This document shows, piece by piece, positions 61,120 to 64,000 of a stretch of 64,000 nt of DNA; the first letter of the stretch is position 1, and each line of letters starts with the position of its first letter. Made by a program: the position numbers and the translations under genes. This DNA comes from CAYONZ01 sp964405465 (GTDB lineage: Bacteria > Bdellovibrionota > Bdellovibrionia > Bdellovibrionales > JAMPXM01). The stretch is taken from the NCBI GenBank assembly GCA_964405465.1, contig CAYONZ010000003.1:62001-126000 (forward strand), read 5' to 3'. The notes under the pieces were generated by a model, which made no database searches, had not been told where the DNA came from, and was given only the letters and a program-made list of their open reading frames with translations.

Positions 61120-61836
61120 ATGAAACTACTAGCAATTGAGACCTCATCTGATTTTGGCAGCGTCGCTTTACTTGGTGACGCAGGAATAATCGGCGAGGTC
61201 TCATGGTGTAGAGAGAAGTCTCATAGCGAGCTTCTTTCAATGAAGATTGCACATCTATTAGAAACCTACTCTCAGGACCTATCAAAAATTACCAATCTGA
61301 CTGTTGGAATTGGACCAGGAAGTTTTACTGGCATTCGTGTCGCGGTAAATGCTGCACGCACCCTGAGTTATGCGCTGAATATCCCATGCTCGCCTTTCTC
61401 CACACATGAAGTGCTTACATTCGCCAATGGAATGCATAAAGAGCCAATTCTCTCATTGGTCCCTGCACATCGAAATTTGGTCTATGTCTCAATTGGACGA
61501 ATCAATTCTCTCAATGAAATTGAAACTCTTTTTGCGCCGGCAGCAATTGAGATTGATCACCTTCCGGAACTCGTGAACTCACCAATGATCTGCGTTGGCG
61601 AGGGATTTGGCGAGTGGAACGACGTGTTTGCTCCTGAACTTAGGGCCAATCTGCTTAGACCCAAAGGTTCAGTTGATGTCCCCAAAGCAAGTGTTCTCGC
61701 TCAAATGGCTGTATTAAATATGCCCTCACGCCCGCCGATAGGCTGGAAATCGATCCAAGGCCTTTATATCCGCGGATCTGAAGCCGAAGAGAAGCTCAGA
61801 GATGGAACTTTGCAACAACAAATAAAAATAGTTTAG
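61120..61836 (+). CDS. tsaB: tRNA t6A biosynthesis protein TsaB
   Basis: TsaB is the partner of TsaD in making threonylcarbamoyl-adenosine in ANN-decoding tRNAs. The 238-residue protein has the ASKHA start LLAIETSSDFGSVAL and the family motif LTVGIGPGSFTGIRV. Its ATG immediately follows the rseP stop (TAAATG). Confidence 0.92.
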   Translation: MKLLAIETSSDFGSVALLGDAGIIGEVSWCREKSHSELLSMKIAHLLETYSQDLSKITNLTVGIGPGSFTGIRVAVNAARTLSYALNIPCSPFSTHEVLTFANGMHKEPILSLVPAHRNLVYVSIGRINSLNEIETLFAPAAIEIDHLPELVNSPMICVGEGFGEWNDVFAPELRANLLRPKGSVDVPKASVLAQMAVLNMPSRPPIGWKSIQGLYIRGSEAEEKLRDGTLQQQIKIV

Positions 61837-61840
61837 TAGC

Positions 61841-62815
61841 ATGATGCTTAATATGAATTATAAATCGACGGTTCACAGAAAAAATTCTCATGGCAACCTG
61901 GAGGGCTCTCAATTGTGGGCCATAGGTGGCGGTAAAGGCGGCATAGGCAAAAGCTTTATCAGCTCAAGTCTGGCGATTACCCTTGCCCGAATGGGCATTC
62001 CGGTGACTTTGGTTGATCTAGATTTGGGAAGCGCCAATCTTCATACCAGTCTCGGCATTTCGCCTCCTCAAGCCAGCTTAACTGATTTCATTTCTCGCAG
62101 GGTCAGTCGATTACGAGAAGTGTCTGTTGCAACGACAATTCCAAACTTAAACTTCATTAGTGGCTTCAATGATGCACTCAATGTTGCTGATCTTAAAGGT
62201 ACTGAGAAAGACCATCTTATTCATTCGCTCCGTTCGCTTTCGACTCCCTATGTGATTTTGGATTTGGGAGCAGGAACAGGAGAAAATACACTCGACTTTT
62301 TTCTTGAAGCAGATCGAAAGGTCGTAACAGTGGTCCCAGAGCCAACGAGCGTGGAAAATGCCTATCGATTTATCAAATCTGCATTTTACAGAAAACTTAA
62401 ATCTCTTGAGTCACAATTTGGAATTGAATCCATAATTGACGCGGCAATGGATTCACATAACAACCTTGGGATAAAATCGCCCGCAGATTTGATTCGATTC
62501 ATCAAAAGAACTAATCCCGAAGCCGGAAGTCAACTTGAGCAAAAAATTGCAGAGTTCCACTTGCACCTTCTACTTAATCAAATTCGAACAAGAGCAGATA
62601 TCGATCTCGGACAATCAATGGTGAGTGTGTGTCGAAAATACTTTGGGGTCTCTGCTGATTATCTTGGGTATATCGATCACGACAATGCTGTATGGCAGTC
62701 ACTACGTAAAAAACGTCCGTTGCTTATTGAGCATCCTTATAGCAGTATAGTTGGACAGTTCACTAACGTAACAAAGAACCTAATGAATACCGAGAGCTTT
62801 AAGGCTGTTGTATAA
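61841..62815 (+). CDS. MinD/FlhG-family P-loop ATPase
   Basis: This 324-residue protein has the deviant Walker A GGKGGIGKSFISSSLA, VDLDLGSANLHTSLG (the MinD/FlhG/ParA switch region) and VILDLGAGTGENTLDF. The pattern VVPEPTSVENAYRFIKSAFYRKLK is like FlhG rather than ParA. Such ATPases position or count polar structures, for example flagella and pili. It ends 1 nt before a DnaJ/RodZ-like gene, so the two are probably a unit. The start is ambiguous among three nearby ATGs (61841, 61844, 61853). Confidence 0.85.
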   Translation: MMLNMNYKSTVHRKNSHGNLEGSQLWAIGGGKGGIGKSFISSSLAITLARMGIPVTLVDLDLGSANLHTSLGISPPQASLTDFISRRVSRLREVSVATTIPNLNFISGFNDALNVADLKGTEKDHLIHSLRSLSTPYVILDLGAGTGENTLDFFLEADRKVVTVVPEPTSVENAYRFIKSAFYRKLKSLESQFGIESIIDAAMDSHNNLGIKSPADLIRFIKRTNPEAGSQLEQKIAEFHLHLLLNQIRTRADIDLGQSMVSVCRKYFGVSADYLGYIDHDNAVWQSLRKKRPLLIEHPYSSIVGQFTNVTKNLMNTESFKAVV

Positions 62816-62816
62816 T

Positions 62817-63569
62817 ATGAGTAACATTCGCAATGACACCAATTACTATGAGGTTCTAGAGGTTCCAGAAGATGCACCTCAGACTGAGGTGCATAGAGCA
62901 TATCAATTGGCAAAAGCGACCTACTCACAAGATAATCCTGCCCTATACAGTATGTTTAGTCCTGAAGAGGCCAGAGAACTTCTTCGACTTATTGAAGAGG
63001 CCTACTCGGTTTTGGGAAATCCTGGATTGAGAAAGCAATACGATCTAGGATTGCGACGCCTTCAAAGCCCAGCAAGCGCACAACAAAATTATATCAACTC
63101 CAATCCAAGGCCCGCTGATTCTGCTGCTGCTCAACGTACACCGATTTCAAATCTTTCAGAGGCCTCAACAAGTGGTCAACGTCAAATCCGTTCGAGTGAT
63201 GCCAGTGAAGATGTTGTAATTATCAAAAAAAATGTGACCGACACAGCAAATGGAAATGGCCGAACCGCAATCAGTAATTATCATATCGATGCAAAGCTCG
63301 AAGTCGAAATTGGTGCTCAAGTTGAGTGTGATGGCGCTTTTTTGCAAAAGGTTCGCCTATATAAGAATATTCCGCTTGAACGTTTGAGCGAGAACACCAG
63401 GATTGGTAAAACCTATCTACTTGCACTTGAGGCTAACGATTACAAGTCCTTGCCAGCTCCAGTTTTTACTCGCGGTTTTGTAATTCAAGTCGCAAAAGTA
63501 TTTGGACTTGATGAAAACAAAGTGGCTACGTCGTACATGAATCTTTATAAGGCAAAACTTGGAAAATAA
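62817..63569 (+). CDS. J-domain-like protein fused to a RodZ-like HTH
   Basis: This is a 250-residue protein. Residues 7-75 align with a J domain (NYYEVLEVPEDAPQTEVHRAYQLAK..LLRLIEEAYSVLGNPGLRKQYD), but the HPD tripeptide that activates Hsp70 is replaced by SQD in ATYSQDNP. A low-complexity linker follows. The C-terminal ~75 residues form the RodZ/HTH_25-type helix-turn-helix (LQKVRLYKNIPLERLSENTRIGKTYLLALEANDYKSLPAPVFTRGFV). ATG 62817 follows the ATPase stop by 1 nt. A role with the neighbouring MinD-like ATPase in polar or cytoskeletal organisation is plausible inference. Confidence 0.8.
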   Translation: MSNIRNDTNYYEVLEVPEDAPQTEVHRAYQLAKATYSQDNPALYSMFSPEEARELLRLIEEAYSVLGNPGLRKQYDLGLRRLQSPASAQQNYINSNPRPADSAAAQRTPISNLSEASTSGQRQIRSSDASEDVVIIKKNVTDTANGNGRTAISNYHIDAKLEVEIGAQVECDGAFLQKVRLYKNIPLERLSENTRIGKTYLLALEANDYKSLPAPVFTRGFVIQVAKVFGLDENKVATSYMNLYKAKLGK

Positions 63570-64000
63570 GAAAAAGGTACTTCGGCACCTTGTGACTCCG
63601 GACCAAAATGGAGTGCGTTTGGATAGAATACTTGCGGTTTTGCCAGAGATTGGCTCACGATCACAGGCTGCACGCTTAATCGATTCAGGTGCAGTGACTC
63701 TGAATTCCAAAACTTGTAAATCGTCGTTGACAGTAAAAACTAACGACACCTATGTGATTGTTCTCCCTGATGCAGAGCCAAGCACAATTCAACCGTTGAA
63801 AATTGATCTAGATGTTGTTTATGAAGATTCGGATCTTATTGTCGTCAATAAACCCGCTGGACTTGTCGTGCACCCAGCTGCGGGTCACAGACAAGATACT
63901 CTCGTGAATGCGCTTGTGTGGCATACAGACGAGCTCTCAGTGGGATTCAATGAAAATCGCCCAGGCCTCGTACACCGAATAGACAAGGACACCAGTGGCC
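63559..64000 (+). CDS. rluD: RluD-type 23S rRNA pseudouridine synthase, 3' end cut
   Basis: The frame is open to the window edge (about 147 codons). It has an N-terminal S4 domain (GVRLDRILAVLPEIGSRSQAARLIDSGAV) and the catalytic domain beginning VVYEDSDLIVVNKPAGLVVHPA. It continues to the active-site loop PGLVHRIDKDTSG, whose Asp is the catalytic residue. I favour TTG 63559 (AAGGC upstream, 11-nt overlap with the previous gene) because it keeps the strand before the S4 domain; GTG 63592 is the alternative. Confidence 0.92.
   Translation, partial: MENKKKVLRHLVTPDQNGVRLDRILAVLPEIGSRSQAARLIDSGAVTLNSKTCKSSLTVKTNDTYVIVLPDAEPSTIQPLKIDLDVVYEDSDLIVVNKPAGLVVHPAAGHRQDTLVNALVWHTDELSVGFNENRPGLVHRIDKDTSG

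Noticed and set aside
1..64000. CRISPR array
   Set aside because: The repeated word is 8-12 bp at irregular spacing with no uniform spacers and no cas genes, so it is not a CRISPR array.
1..64000. tRNA, rRNA or prophage genes
   Set aside because: No cloverleaf-like segment, rRNA sequence, integrase or phage structural gene was recognised on either strand.

Overview
The window reads as one continuous stretch of a bacterial chromosome with GC content in the mid-40s percent (by eye). Gene content points to a diderm of the Bdellovibrionota/Oligoflexia or wider deltaproteobacterial type. Supporting signs are lipoproteins ending in a 'GFQNC' lipobox, a TonB receptor and OM barrels, a large TadG-like secreted protein next to Gly-rich exported proteins, a MinD/FlhG-like ATPase beside a J-domain/RodZ-like protein, and the block rpsB-tsf-pyrH-frr-uppS-cdsA-rseP-tsaB. 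This placement is inferred from gene content, not from a database search. No tRNA, rRNA, CRISPR array, prophage or insertion sequence was recognised, apart from one REP-associated Y1 transposase (RAYT) gene.

Layout. 1-4540 (minus) looks like one operon: mreB, a sigma-like protein, a membrane anti-sigma-like protein and a histidine kinase that runs off the left edge. 4900-7061 holds glpD behind a small GNAT-like gene. 7150-9583 has a HAD phosphatase (+) and a sigma-54 activator (-). 9888-10607 is the RAYT. 10616-18173 (minus) is a tightly overlapping PBP1A-uvrA-msbA operon, preceded upstream by an exported coiled-coil protein (18596-20521). 21180-27815 (plus) carries xseA-xseB-ispA-tlyA, an apparently dead patatin lipoprotein and pepP. 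27938-31224 (minus) is an exported protein with two oligopeptide-type permeases. 31331-37374 (plus) is a block of TadG-like and Gly-rich exported proteins. 37440-42584 has the murein-recycling genes murU and amgK (minus) and nagZ (plus), with a degenerate sigma-54-activator-like gene between them. 42574-46036 has a TonB receptor, a TonB-like protein and a 43-residue basic protein. 46079-54346 has an OM barrel, a lipoprotein, galU, priA, a CFI-box protein and a flavoprotein. 54734-64000 is the translation/envelope block ending in a partial rluD.

Functional themes are cell-wall synthesis and shape (mreB, PBP1A, uppS, murU/amgK/nagZ, a RodZ-like HTH), DNA repair and replication restart (uvrA, xseAB, priA), and envelope export.

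The most striking signal is not a gene. A short DNA word, GGGGACGG(A/T)G(C/T/G) or its complement CTCCGTCCCC, occurs about 35 times, where roughly one copy would be expected by chance. It lies in intergenic DNA as hairpins (a perfect 17-bp-arm palindrome at 20649-20684) and inside genes in all six possible reading frames, sometimes encoding conserved catalytic-motif residues. It is concentrated in 1-20.7 kb and 29.8-38.1 kb and absent from 20.7-29.8, 38.1-45.6 and 52.9-64 kb. It may be a DNA-uptake-like word, a RAYT-linked REP family, or another genome-wide signal.
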